Origin: Strigamia acuminata
Taxonomy: Eukaryota > Arthropoda > Chilopoda > Geophilomorpha > Linotaeniidae
Reading direction: 5' to 3'
DNA length: 60,000 nucleotides
Assembly: GCA_949358305.1 (NCBI GenBank)
Contig: OX442316.1
Span: 15,006,001-15,066,000, forward strand
Shown here: positions 35,170 to 46,465 of the stretch, in pieces
Numbering within the stretch: position 1 is the first letter of the stretch
How the letters are laid out: every line of letters begins with the position of its first letter
The notes under the pieces: model-generated
The model's database searches: none
What the model saw: the letters and a program-made list of their open reading frames with translations, nothing else
Told to the model about the DNA's origin: nothing
Position numbers and translations under genes: made by a program

Positions 35170-36798
35170 ATGAAGCATAACCGAATGTTATTGCAATTGA
35201 CTTTACTATTGCTGTTTATTTTCTGCAAAGAATGTTGCAGCGACAGTGGCAGCGACAGCGCTCAGTGTCAGTGGTAGGAGTTTTAAACATTTGTTACCAA
35301 ATGTATTTACTGTCCATTTTAAGGCTTTTATTTCGTTGAATTGAATAGTAAAGGCAATCATCAGGAGGAGACTATTGTACCTGCAAATTATTCAACGTCA
35401 AAAGCAAAAGTAAATTTAGAATGGAGTTTGAAAATCAAAGGAATTTTACAACTGTCGGCTAAAGACATGGTAATATTTAATCGAAAATGTTATGTTTATT
35501 TAAATGTAAACGAAAATCCTGTATATTCCGTACAATATTTAAGATTTATGTTTTTAAATTGAATGCTGTAGGAATTTAGTGTCGATGTACAGCTAAACGC
35601 AGTTTGGAAAGATAGACAATTATTGAAAACTGAAACTTTTGATGTGTCGAAAATTTTGTCACGACGGGAAGTAAATAAAATATATTTTCCATTTCTACAA
35701 TTTACTAACTGCAAAGCCTGTGATCGGAGTATCATCGATCCCCTTCTTCATTCTGTTCACCTCAATGGGAGTTCTTTTCTTAGTTACACTTTTCGGTAAA
35801 CAAATCTGAACTTTGAGGATATTATGTGTACCATGTCCATTAGGTAACCAAATTCTTATTGCTTTTTCAGAAAACAAATCAACTTTAATTGCATTTTTGA
35901 TTTGAGTCAATATCCGTTCGATACACAAATCTGTACAATAGATATACTAAGTAGGCATCTTTTTAAATTTCAAAATAATTTTTTTAAAAAAAATAATTTT
36001 TTTTTTGTTTAGTGCAATCGTTTATACGATCAGCTATTAATTTATCCATCGATTTGGAACAAAAGGTTTATAATATATTTAATAAAAATGAATTGACAAT
36101 GCCGTCGGAATTCGCACTTAAACAAATAGAAGTGGTAAAACTTAATTGCAATCCTAAGGACATGGACTTCACATATGGTAAGAAAAATACCTAAATATAC
36201 TGCATGTTTAATTTTTTTTCTATAATCTTTGTTTGCTAGGGTTTTGTTTTAGTTACATCTTCACATTTGAAAGAGCAATTTTGCAACATATACTTCTCAC
36301 ATTCCTCCCAAGTACTCTAATTGTAATGCTGTCTTGGGTTTCCTTTTGGCTAGACGTGGACTTGGCAGGGCCAAGAGTGACATTGGGTCAAACTTCACTG
36401 CTCACTTTGGCTGCGCAATTCAATTATATTCAACGTAATTTGCCACCTGTTTCTACCGTAAAAGTGCTTGATATTTGGATGTTTATTTGCATTTTGATGG
36501 CCTTTGCTTCAATAATGGAGTACGCCATAGCTTACAACTGTAAAAAACGTTCCACACCTCCAAAAAATAAAATAGCACCATACCGTAAAGTAATATAGAG
36601 TACTATTTTCTCTTTCATTTGTTCTCAATATATCATAAATCAATTTTTTTATTGCAGTTTCAGGTGATGTATGTAAATGAGAAAAAAAAGAAGTGTTGCA
36701 TCCAATCCGTATTAGTCGACTCTTGGGCAAAAATTCTTTTCCCATTAGCTTTTCTTCTATTTAATATTTCCTTTTGGAGCGTTTTATTTCTGACTTAG
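35170..36798 (+). CDS. Cys-loop ligand-gated ion channel, array copy E
   Basis: Seven exons: 35170-35273, 35349-35469, 35572-35795, 35871-35950, 36013-36177, 36240-36589, 36658-36798, giving 394 residues. Signal peptide from MKHNRMLLQ; CQWC and NCKAC motifs; Cys-loop with FDLSQYPFDTQI; M2 preceded by L-A-G-P-R and carrying Thr instead of Ala at the 2' position (RVTLGQTSLL); M3 SIMEYAIAYN; short loop; M4 ends FWSVLFLT. Its sister is copy C, with nearly identical M1-M3. The conserved upstream block is only partly kept. The 2' position lines the pore, so E may differ in conductance from its neighbours; this is inference from the family. Confidence 0.92.
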
Positions 36799-38176
36799 TT
36801 TTTTTTTTAAACTGAAAAATGCAATGTTTAATACGATACGTATACCAATTTAGAATTGCCCACAATAGGTTAGTTAGGCTTTTTGATTTGATTAAATTCT
36901 ACTGTCCTTTCTGACATTTAATAAAAATTGATTAACGAATATGAATGATTACGCCCTGAATCATATCATTTTAGAAATATTAACCTTTATTATAGGTCAC
37001 CATAGAAAATTTAAACAACTGATAATTCAAAATTCTGTACCGTAATATAATATTTAATTTATTTTCTGTAATTATTACAATTCCTAAGTCTCTTACACGA
37101 TATGTACCGTACCTATACATAATGTAAAGTAGAGTTCAATTTTGGCTCATTAAATGATATTAAAGTACATGTAATTTAATTTGGTGATCACTTGCAAAGT
37201 TTTGTGCCAAATAGTGAAAATTCACGGCTTATTGAGAGCAGATCTGGCAGTCAAGTCCCATTGCAAAAGTAATTAAAAGTTTTGTACCCATCTTGTAATT
37301 TCTCACAAGACGGCGTGATCACATTATTCATCCCGCAGCAAATCTCGCGACAAAGAAAATGTCTCAATCCTGTTCGGTCACTTCGAGGATGTGTAAACAT
37401 TAAGTTTAAATTGCTTTAAATTTAATTTTTTTTAGTAACATTGGAAACCCTTAGCAGGGACACCGTAGTAAAAAAAAAGCAAAATCAATGGAGCTTTTGC
37501 TTTGTATGTGTCTCCAAGAACAGCTATGTACACTCTAGCATGATTATAATGGATTTTCTGCATAAAATTGGTGTCTCTTTTGTTCAGAGAAACTTTGTTA
37601 TTAATAAGCCGTTTAACATTCTGTCCATAGAAACAGAAAGTTGCTATTGACTTCTAACAGCCATATTGTCCGTAAAACACGTTGCAACAACAAAGTGGAG
37701 TGTCCAGTTTCTGCATCAGAGGTAGGCAGGAATTTCTCATTCAATTATTTTTGCCAATAACTTTGGATAAATTGAATTATACTATAACTGCCGCTTTTAA
37801 AAATTGCTGACACTGGAATGTAAATATGAAATGCATTTTCTATTTTTCAATATTATCAATTTCTGAATGTGAATCTAAATGCATCTTAACTCATTTACGG
37901 TTTCGACGTTTCATTAAAAAAAAAAAAAAACCCGTGATGTTCGGTTTTGGTTAAACTGCAAATCCAAACTCTAGAAAGAATTTCAGAATGTAAATCTCAA
38001 TGCAATAAACTTTTTCTAGACAGGGCACTCCCCCCTACCAGACACATTTTGGCGGACCCACCTACGCCCGAAATTATAGTTACTTTAATGTTGATCACAT
38101 TTCATTACATCAATTCATAGGAACTGTTAAAGTTGTCTCTTTTTATATTTGTTTGTTTTCTGTGTACTTGTAGTTT
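36799..38176 (+). promoter_or_regulatory. E-F spacer with conserved upstream block
   Basis: The first 450 bp match the flank after copy C. The conserved block of copy F is at about 37,495-37,725 (GTGTCTCCAAGAACAGCTAT, GATTATAATGGATTTTCTGC) with a donor (AGAG then GTAGG). A second segment at about 38,050-38,176 (GGCGGACCCACCTACGCC) is shared with the region before copy G (42,763 onward) and leads to an acceptor ACTTGTAG just before the start codon. Confidence 0.6.
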
Positions 38177-40599
38177 ATGAAAATGGAGCGTAACGGAATG
38201 TTCTTTCAGTTGACGTTACTATTTCTGTGTGTCCTCTACAAAGGAAGTTGGTACGAAATTGAAACTTTTCTTATTTCTTTGCAAATCATTTTAGAGTTTA
38301 AACCTACCTCGTACCATAAGGTTGTTTTCAATTCATTTTATGGTTTTTATTTTGCTGAATTGCACAGCAATTTGAACCAGGATCAGCTTGTACCATCTAA
38401 TTACTCAACTTTTAATGCAGAACTAACTGTAATCTGGAAACTTAAAGTCAAAGGGGTTTTACAACTATCAGCTAAAGACATGGTAATATTTAATCGGATC
38501 GTTTTTCTGCATGACTGTTTCTTTTTTTTGCTGCCTTTTTCACGAGCAAAATTTAGTAGGCATATTTGAAAAGTCACTTTAGCTTTTGACTAAACAGCAT
38601 TTTAAACAGCTTATTGTGACTGATTTAGTCTGTTTTCAGTCATACTGGGCATGCGCACAACATTTATACAAAAAATTCTTGTTGATTCTGTCAAGACAGG
38701 CCCTCGTCCACTCTGTTCATCTCGGCGATACTTTGTGACTTGGCTGTTTGGCCATTCCAGCACCGTGAGTGGTCATATAAACCAGACGTGTTAGCATCCA
38801 CTTGGAACATAGCAAACCACTCACACCGAGACACACACTCATTGTGGGGATAATCATGAAGTTTGTGTTTCTGTCGTAGCAATATGGAAAGACATCGGGA
38901 CACTGACCCCTGGACGGTGATCGACCGGTAGAAAAAAAAGCACGGCGCGGTACGCACTATTTTGATCGTATTTTCCAGCGCTACCGGTACCACTCTGCAC
39001 TACTGGTACCACTCTGCACTATTGGTACCACTCTCCACTACTGGTACCATTCTGCACTACTGGTACCACTCTGCACTACTGTTATTAGGATAGCCCGAAC
39101 ATCCTAGCAGTGCCCGTCCACACTCGCAATATAATTTGTAGTGGATAAGTAGAACACAAATACAAATTTTCACAGTAGGTGTACACTATTTACTGTTTTG
39201 AATTAAATTTTTTTTTTCAAATTTTATACCTTTAAGATTTTCAGTGTCGATGTACAGCTAGCTACAGAATGGTGTGACGACCAATTACAGCCGCATAAGG
39301 AAGCTTATGAACAGGCTACAACGAGAATAACTTTATCGAAAACAGTAGCAGATAAAATATTTTTTCCGCTACTAAAATTTACTAATTGCAAAGCTTGTGG
39401 CCAGTCAATCATCGATCCAAGTCAGCATTCCTTCCAGCTCCAATTTGCTACATGTATTACTTACAGTTTTAGGTAAAATAATTTGAGCTTTAATTACACC
39501 AGTAGCATGTAATTAACTTGTTCATTTTTTCAGAAAAGAAATTAACTTTAATTGCATTTTTGATTTGAGTCGATATCCATTTGATGTACAAACTTGTAGA
39601 ATCGACGTTATGCTAAGTAGACACCACGTTAAAGTTGCATTTAAATTTTAAAAAATCATTTTTATTTTTATTTTATTTTATCTTTTTTTTTTAGTAAAAT
39701 TCTTCCAACAAAAAATTGATTTACCTCTCGATGCTGATAAAGAATTTTACAAAACGTTTGGTACAAATGAATTGACAATGCCGTCTGAATTCAAACTCAA
39801 ACAAGTAGAAGTGGTCGATACTGAATGCAAGGACTTGGACTTCGACGATGAAACAACAAAAAACAATAGTAAGGAAAATTAAATTAAATTTTTTTTTTTT
39901 AAATTTTTTTTTAGGCTCTTGTTTCAGTTATGTCTTCACATTTGAGAGAACAATTTTGCAACATATACTTCTCATATTCCTCCCAAGTACTCTAATTGTA
40001 ATGCTCTCTTGGATATCCTTTTGGTTGGACGTGGACTTGGCAGCGCCAAGAGTGGCATTGGGTCAAACTTCACTGCTCACTTTGGCTGCACAATTCAATT
40101 CTGTGCAAAATAATTTGCCGCCTGTTGCTAGTGTAAAGGCGCTTGATGTTTGGATGTTTACTTGTATATTGATGGCTTTTGCGTCGATATTGGAGTATGC
40201 CGTGGCTTACAATTTCAGAAAACGTTCTGCACCAGGAAAAAACAAAATAAGACCATACAGAAAAGTAATATTTTTATTATTTCTCTTCATTTAATTCTGA
40301 ATACTGCAAATCAATTTTTTAGTTGCAGATGCAGGAGATGTATTTAAATAAGAAAAAAAAGGAACGTTCTGCCGCAGAAAAAAATAAAATAGAACTATAC
40401 AGAAAAGTAATATATATTTCTCTTCATTTAATTCTGAATGTACCACAAATCATTATTTTTCTTGCAGGTAAAACTCCTGTACGAGAAGAAGAAATGTTTC
40501 ATCCCATCGAGATCAGTTGACTTCTGGGCTAAAATTTTTTTCCCATTGACATTTTTAATATTTAATATTGCTTTCTGGGGCGTTCTGTTTCTGAACTAA
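38177..40599 (+). CDS. Cys-loop ligand-gated ion channel, array copy F
   Basis: Eight exons: 38177-38250, 38368-38482, 39237-39472, 39534-39616, 39695-39868, 39915-40264, 40329-40406, 40468-40599, giving 413 residues. Rough positions: signal peptide 1-24, Cys-loop 149-163, loop-C second cysteine 230, M1 244-265, M2 274-291 (preceded by L-A-A-P-R), M3 302-325, M4 at the C-terminus. Compared with A-E there is one extra exon (40,329-40,406) in the M3-M4 loop that repeats the end of exon 6 and the start of the last exon, including their intron; copy G shares it. Intron 2 is 754 bp and holds a short GGTACCACTCTGCACTACT array. The N-terminal CxxC is reduced to one cysteine; NCKAC is kept. Intact. 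Confidence 0.92.
38960..39085 (+). repeat. 19-bp minisatellite in intron 2 of copy F
   Basis: Five to six imperfect units of TACTGGTACCACTCTGCAC. The same position in copy G (about 43,568-43,628) has about three diverged units, so unit number has changed since the F/G duplication. The nearby 38,827-38,965 segment is absent from G. Confidence 0.8.
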
Positions 40600-42895
40600 T
40601 TAATAATAATTACTAATCGTCATTTTAGACTTGTCCACAGAAGGATACACGTTTTAACTAAGGCGTGCGATTTATACCAATGTCATTTCTAATATTTAAT
40701 TATGCACACCGCTTTTTAAAGATACTAGTCATTAAAGCAATCCATTTTATTTCAAAAAAAGGTCATGACATAAATAATCACACAATAAAATTAATATGTA
40801 ATCACGACAAGTACCTCCAAACCGATATAACTAAGCTTCTAATTCTTTTATGAATACGAGTGATTGCACTGATTAATATCATTTTGAAAAATTTATGATG
40901 TAGGATTTATGATGCAAAATGAATATGTAATCATAATATGTTATTTATTGTCTATAATCACGAGAAAGCTAGACTATAACTAAGTTTCCATCAGTATTTT
41001 ATTCTTGTATGACAATAATATGTACATTACATTATATAATAATAAATGAAGTTCAGACGTAAAATCGCTTCTGAATTCATGAAAATTTTTTTTAAAACAA
41101 AAATTAAATATTTTTGAAGAAATTTGGAAAATTTTTTTTGAAAATTCTGGTGAAATTTTTTTTGAAAATTCGGGAGATCGCACTGGTATTATCATCTCAC
41201 TTGTCAGATACGATGGGTGCAGTGTTCAAATCATGGTCCTAAAATAATACTGAAATAAATATATTTTAGTTTCGAATGTTGATGGAAATATCAAAGACTT
41301 GTTCTAAATTGTAAAGATTTCTTTTTTGTATCTGGTTATCTAGTTACGGTATATTGTCATTGCCAAACCGAAACCGTATGTCGCGTATTGACAGTTCTCG
41401 CAAGAATTAGCGTGATCTCGCGGGAAAGAAACAACATCCATTTTGGTTAGTTCGCTGCGCGGTTCGATGTTTGTTTCACAGCCAGAAATGAACATACCGG
41501 TATCGACATCGATACAGTTGCTAACTATGATGAAATAACATTCTACAAGCCATGACCCATGACTACTTTTGATAAAACGAGAACTCACCTTGGTCTTGAA
41601 ACAACAACAACAAAGAGCAACATGGCGGCACTTTATTCCAGCCCGAGATGGCGGATGCTGGCAGATATCATCATCCTGAAAGCCAAATGGTTCGAAGGTT
41701 AGTCAAAATCATGTTAATTTTATTTTTTATTTTTAGACAACAAGCAACACGATTAATTTTTAAATAAAAATATAAAAAAATTAAAATATCTATACAAAAA
41801 TAATGAGTGTAGAAAAGGCTGCAAAATCAATCACTACAGTTTCTTGGTTTCCTAGAGACAGCATATTAAAAATGTACACAAATGTACCAATAGATGGTGC
41901 TGTTCTTTATTTAGCGGAAAATTTGAGCTTAGACATTAATAAACTATTCAAATAAATATAAATTAAGATTTTATATATTCAACATCTTTAATATAACGTA
42001 CTATACAGATATAATAGATTTGTATCAAGTTATATTACAATCCCATTGTATTTAGTGTAAACTTGACCAATGGATTAAGTCACCCCTACCATCTACAAGA
42101 ATAGGGAACTCAGACCCCAATCATTGAAGTTTAGGAGTCATAAAATTCTCTAAAGGTGTTTGCTTTTTATTGCAGTTTAGTTGCAAAATAAATTTTCAAT
42201 GTTCTAAGGTATAAAACTCACGTTAATAGCATTTTTAAAATAAACATTCTGTAATGTCTATTGAGTGACGGTTGAACTAAGACATGCATTGGTTGTTCTC
42301 CTATAAAATTAGTCGAGATCATTTTATACATAATCAATGTTTTGTCACCTGGTAACATAAAATTAAAGTGAACATACATACCGTTCTGTTTAACGGGCCA
42401 GAATGTTGTTACTCAAGACTTTAGTACCTAGTTGTGTTTACTGTAATATAAGTTGCAGCAAAAGGTGGTGATAATCGGAGGTAGGAAATTTGTATTTAAT
42501 TAATCTTGTACCTTACCTATACAAGTAGTTCGAGCCCGGTATCTTGATGCTAAATTCGTACTGCGCATCCCATTCTGCGCAGACGATTTTTTAATTTCAG
42601 TTATTTTAATGCAGTATTAAGCCTAATATTAGGCCACAGTATGATTAGGCCTAATAAAGCTAAAATAAGTATAAATAAACAACAATAAACTGATTATTAA
42701 AAGTAATTTACAGCGTACTACCAAAATATTTTTATTTATTTTCATTTATAAATTAAAACATTCTGGCGGACCCACCTACGCCGGAAATTATAGTTACTTT
42801 CACATTGACCACAATTCATTTCATCAATTGATGGGAACTATAAAAGTTATTATTTTTTTATTTGATTGTTTTCTATGGTCCTGTAGCTTACAAAA
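40600..42895 (+). repeat. F-G spacer, paralogous to the region downstream of copy G
   Basis: 40,900-42,280 corresponds to 45,170-47,633 downstream of G, minus the insertions there. It includes two units of the 22-bp repeat (about 41,120-41,180) that is expanded after G, a conserved small open frame (41,803-41,955) and an intact TTGAA site (42,272-42,276) which in the G copy is occupied by MITEs. The copy G upstream segment starts at about 42,763; a donor-like GTAGG follows CGGAG at about 42,480. Confidence 0.65.
41803..41955 (+). CDS. Small open frame conserved in two paralogous spacers, copy 1
   Basis: ATG to TAA, 50 codons, beginning MSVEKAAKSITTVSWFPRD and ending LSLDINKLFK. The stop is followed at once by AATAAAT, which could serve as a polyadenylation signal. 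A possible upstream exon starts ATGGCGGCACTTTATTCC at about 41,621 with a GT donor at about 41,698. The paralogue at 45,983-46,135 keeps the frame with four base changes, three of them changing residues. No family is recognised. It may be the 3' end of a small gene or an old gene fragment copied with the receptor unit. Confidence 0.4.
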   Translation: MSVEKAAKSITTVSWFPRDSILKMYTNVPIDGAVLYLAENLSLDINKLFK

Positions 42896-45146
42896 ATGGC
42901 GCTTGGCGGAATGTTATTGCAATTGACTTTACTATTTCTGTGTGTTCTCTACAAAGGAAATTGGTAGGAAATTTCAAATTTTTCTTATTTCTGTGCAAAT
43001 TATTTTAGACTATACTAAACAATATTCAAAGTTAATTTCAATCAATTTTATAGTTTTTATTTTTGTTGAATTGCATAGCAATTTGAACCAGGATAAGCTT
43101 GTACCAGCTGATTATTCAACTTTAAATGCAGATGTAACTGTAATCTGGAAACTTAACGTCAAAGGGGTTTTACAACTACCAGCTAAAGACATGGTAATAT
43201 TTAATCGGATCATTTTTCTGCTTTTGCTGCTTTTGTCACGAGCAAAATTTAGTAGACATATTTGAAAAGTTACTTTAGCTTTAGACTAAACAGCATTTTA
43301 AACATCTTGTTTTAACTGCTTTACCGAGGGTTGTGACTGATTTAATCTGTTTTTAGTCATAGTGGGCATGCGCAAAACATTTAGAGAAAAAATTCTTGTT
43401 GATTCTGTTAAGACAGGCCCTCGTCCACTCTGTTCATCTTGGCGATACATAGTGACTTACTTGGCTGTTGGGCCATTCCCAGCACCGAGAGTGGTCACAT
43501 AAGCCAGACGTGTTAGCATCCACTTGGAGCATAGCAAACCACTCACACTTAATCATTTTCCAGCGCTACCGGTACCACTCTGCACTACTGGTACCACTTT
43601 GCGCTACTGATACCACTCTGCACTACTGTTATTAGGATAGCCCGAACATCCTAGCAGTGCCCGTTTACACTCACAATATAATTTGTAGTGGATAAGTAGA
43701 ACACAAATATGAATTTTCACAGTAGGTGTACACTACTATCTGTTTTTTTTTTTAAATTTAATTAATAAAATTTTTTTTTTTAAATTTTACCTTGAAGGTT
43801 TTCAGTGTCGATGTACAACTAAGCACACAGTGGTGTGACACCCAATTACAGCCGAATGATGAAGCTTATCAACAGACTACAACGAGGATAACTTTATCGA
43901 AAACAGTGGCAGATAAAATATTTTTTCCGCTACTAAAATTTACTAATTGCAAAGCTTGTGGCCAGTCAATCATCGATCCTCGTCAGCATTCCTTCCAGCT
44001 CGTAATGGCTACCTGTATTAATTACAGTTTTAGGTAAAATAATTTGGCTTTTATTACACCAGTAGCGTGTAATTAAATTGTTAATTTTTTCAGAAAAGAA
44101 ATTAACTTTAATTGCATTTTTGATTTGAGTCGATATCCATTTGATGTACAAATTTGTAGAATCGACGTTATGCTAAGTAGACATCATGTTGAAGTTGCAT
44201 TTTAATTTTAAAAAAATATTTTTCTTTTTTTCTTTTATTTTTTTTAGTAAAACGCCTCGGACAAAAAATTAATTTACCTCTCGATGGTGAAAAAGAATTC
44301 TACAAAACGTTTGGTACAAATGAATTGACAATGCCGTCTGAATTCAAACTCAAACAAGTAGAAGTGGTCGATACTGAATGCAAGGACTTCGACGCTGGAA
44401 ATAGTAAAGAAAATAGTAAGGAAAATTAAATAAAAATTTTCTTGTTTTTATAATTTTTTTTAGGTTATTGTTTCAGTTATGTCTTCACATTTGAGAGAAC
44501 AATTTTGCAACATATACTTCTCATATTCCTCCCAAGTACTCTAATTGTAATGCTCTCTTGGATATCCTTTTGGCTGGACGTGGATTTGGCAGCGCCAAGA
44601 GTGGCATTGGGTCAAACTTCACTGCTCACTCTGGCTGCTCAATTCAATTCTGTGCAACATAATTTGCCGCCTGTTGCTACTGTAAAGGCGCTTGATATTT
44701 GGATGTTTACTTGTATATTGATGGCTTTTGCGTCGATATTGGAGTATGCCTTGGCTTACAATTTCAGAAAACGTTCTGCACCAGGAAGAAACAAAATAGG
44801 ACCTTACCGACAAGTAATATTTATTTCTTGTCTTCATTTAATTCTGAATATTGCAAATCAATTTTTTAATTGCAGATTCAGGTGAAGTATTTATATGAGA
44901 AAAAAAAGGAACGCTCTGCCCTAGGAAAAAATAAAATAGGACTATACAGAAAAGTAATATATATTTGTCTTCATTTAATTCTGAATGCATCACAAATCAT
45001 TATTTTTCTTGCAGGTGAAACTCTTGTACGAGAAGAAGAAATGTTTCATCCCATCCAGATCAGTTGACTTCTGGGCTAAATTTTTTTTCCCATTGACATT
45101 TTTAATATTTAATATTGCTTTCTGGGGCGTTTTGTTTCTGAACTAA
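42896..45146 (+). CDS. Cys-loop ligand-gated ion channel, array copy G
   Basis: Eight exons: 42896-42963, 43079-43193, 43798-44033, 44094-44176, 44248-44415, 44464-44813, 44876-44953, 45015-45146, giving 409 residues. It is very close to copy F: the same signal peptide type, WCN, NCKAC, Cys-loop C-IFDLSRYPFDVQI-C, L-A-A-P-R before M2, and the extra loop exon (44,876-44,953, KYLYEKKKERSALGKNKIG) that echoes RSAPGRNKIG at the end of exon 6. M4 ends FWGVLFLN. The frame is intact throughout. A second possible donor for exon 5 lies 12 bases earlier (44,404), which would remove four residues from loop C; the longer form is chosen by analogy with F. Confidence 0.92.
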
Positions 45147-45338
45147 TTAATACGGAGTACTAATTAGTAATATGTAATTTATTATGTATAATCACGAGTA
45201 ACCTAGACTATAACTACGTTTCCATCACTATTTTATTTTAGTATATAGTATTTTTGTGTATAGTACATTATATAATAATAAATAAAGTACGGACGTAAAG
45301 TCGTTTCTGAAGTCTTAAAATTTTTTTTTTTTTTAAAT

Positions 45339-45695
45339 TAATTTTTTTTTGAAAATTCTGGAGAAATTTTTTGAAAAAACTGGAGAAATTTTTTGAAAAA
45401 ACTGGAGAAATTTTTTGAAAATTCTGGAGAAATTTTTTGAAAAATCTGGAGAAATTTTTTGAAAATTCTGGAGAAATTTTTTGAAAATTCTGGAAAATTT
45501 TTTTGAAAATTCTGGAGAAATTTTTTGAAAAAACTGGAGAAATTTTTTGAAAATTCTGGAGAAATTTTTTGAAAATTCTGGAGAAATTTTTTGAAAATTC
45601 TGGAGAAATTTTTTGAAAATTCTGGAGAAATTTTTTGAAAATTCTGGAGAAATTTTTTGAAAATTCTGGAGAAATTTTTTGAAAATTCTGGAGAA
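45339..45695 (+). repeat. 22-bp minisatellite expanded after copy G
   Basis: About 15-16 units of CTGGAGAAATTTTTTGAAAATT, with some units reading GAAAAAA instead. Three units make 66 bp, so minus-strand frames stay open and give 22-residue repeats; this is not evidence of a protein. The paralogous spot after copy F has only two diverged units (about 41,120-41,180). Confidence 0.92.
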
Positions 45696-45982
45696 ACAGT
45701 TGCCAACTATAATGAAATAACATTCCAGAAGCCATGACCCATGACTACTTTTGATAAAACGAGAACTCAGCTTGGCCTTGAAACAACAACAACAAAGAGC
45801 AACATGGCGGCACTTTATTGTAGTCCGAGATGGCGGATGCTGGCAGATATCGTCATCGTGAAAGCCAAATGGCTCGAAGGTTAGTCGAAATCATGTTAAA
45901 TTTTTTTTATTTTTTAGACCACAAGAAATACAATTAATTTTTACATGAAAATATAACAAAATGAAAATATCTATTCAAAAAT

Positions 45983-46135
45983 AATGAGTAAAGAAAAGGC
46001 TGCAAAATCAATCACTACAGTTTCTTGGTTTCCTAGAGACAGCATATTAAAAATGTACACAAATGTACCAACAGATGGTGCTGTTCTTTATTTAGCGGTA
46101 AATTTGAGCTTAGACATTAATAAACTATTTAAATA
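45983..46135 (+). CDS. Small open frame conserved in two paralogous spacers, copy 2
   Basis: 50 codons, paralogous to 41,803-41,955, starting MSKEKAAKSITTVSWFPRD. A possible upstream exon starts at about 45,804 (ATGGCGGCACTTTATTG). The frame, start, stop and following AATAAAT are kept despite substitutions. Function unknown. Confidence 0.4.
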
Positions 46136-46274
46136 AATATAAATTAAGATTTTATATATTCAACATCTTTAATATGACTTACTATACTAGTATAATATAT
46201 TTGTATCAAGTTATACTACAATCCCATCGAATTTAGTGTAAACTTGACCAATGGATTAAGTCACCCCTACCACA

Positions 46275-46465
46275 CTCAGACCCCATTCGAGATAAGTCAA
46301 AAGACTTAACCCTGAATGTACCTTTGGTATCCAGTTCCTGTCCTCTCCTAAAAGAGAGCTAGGTCCTGTGTATCCCGTTCTTGTTTTTAGGGATTGGAAG
46401 GATTCTGGTGACCAGTGTCCCTATTATTGGAGCAATGGTCAACCCAGTAATCCTACCCAGGGTAT
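46275..46465 (+). mobile_element. Diverged LTR relic, opposite orientation to the 48-58 kb element
   Basis: The reverse complement of this piece aligns with the LTR interior at about 49,735-49,930 (shared ACAGGAACTGGATA, TAGCTCTCT, GACCATTGCTCCAAT). It is clearly older than the complete element because it carries many differences and both its ends are lost. It lies in a stretch that is absent from the paralogous F spacer, so it arrived after the F/G duplication. Confidence 0.65.

Noticed and set aside
45268-45735. Minus-strand frames of 122 and 155 codons with 22-residue repeats
   Set aside because: They are by-products of the 22-bp minisatellite; the paralogous locus with two units has no such frame.
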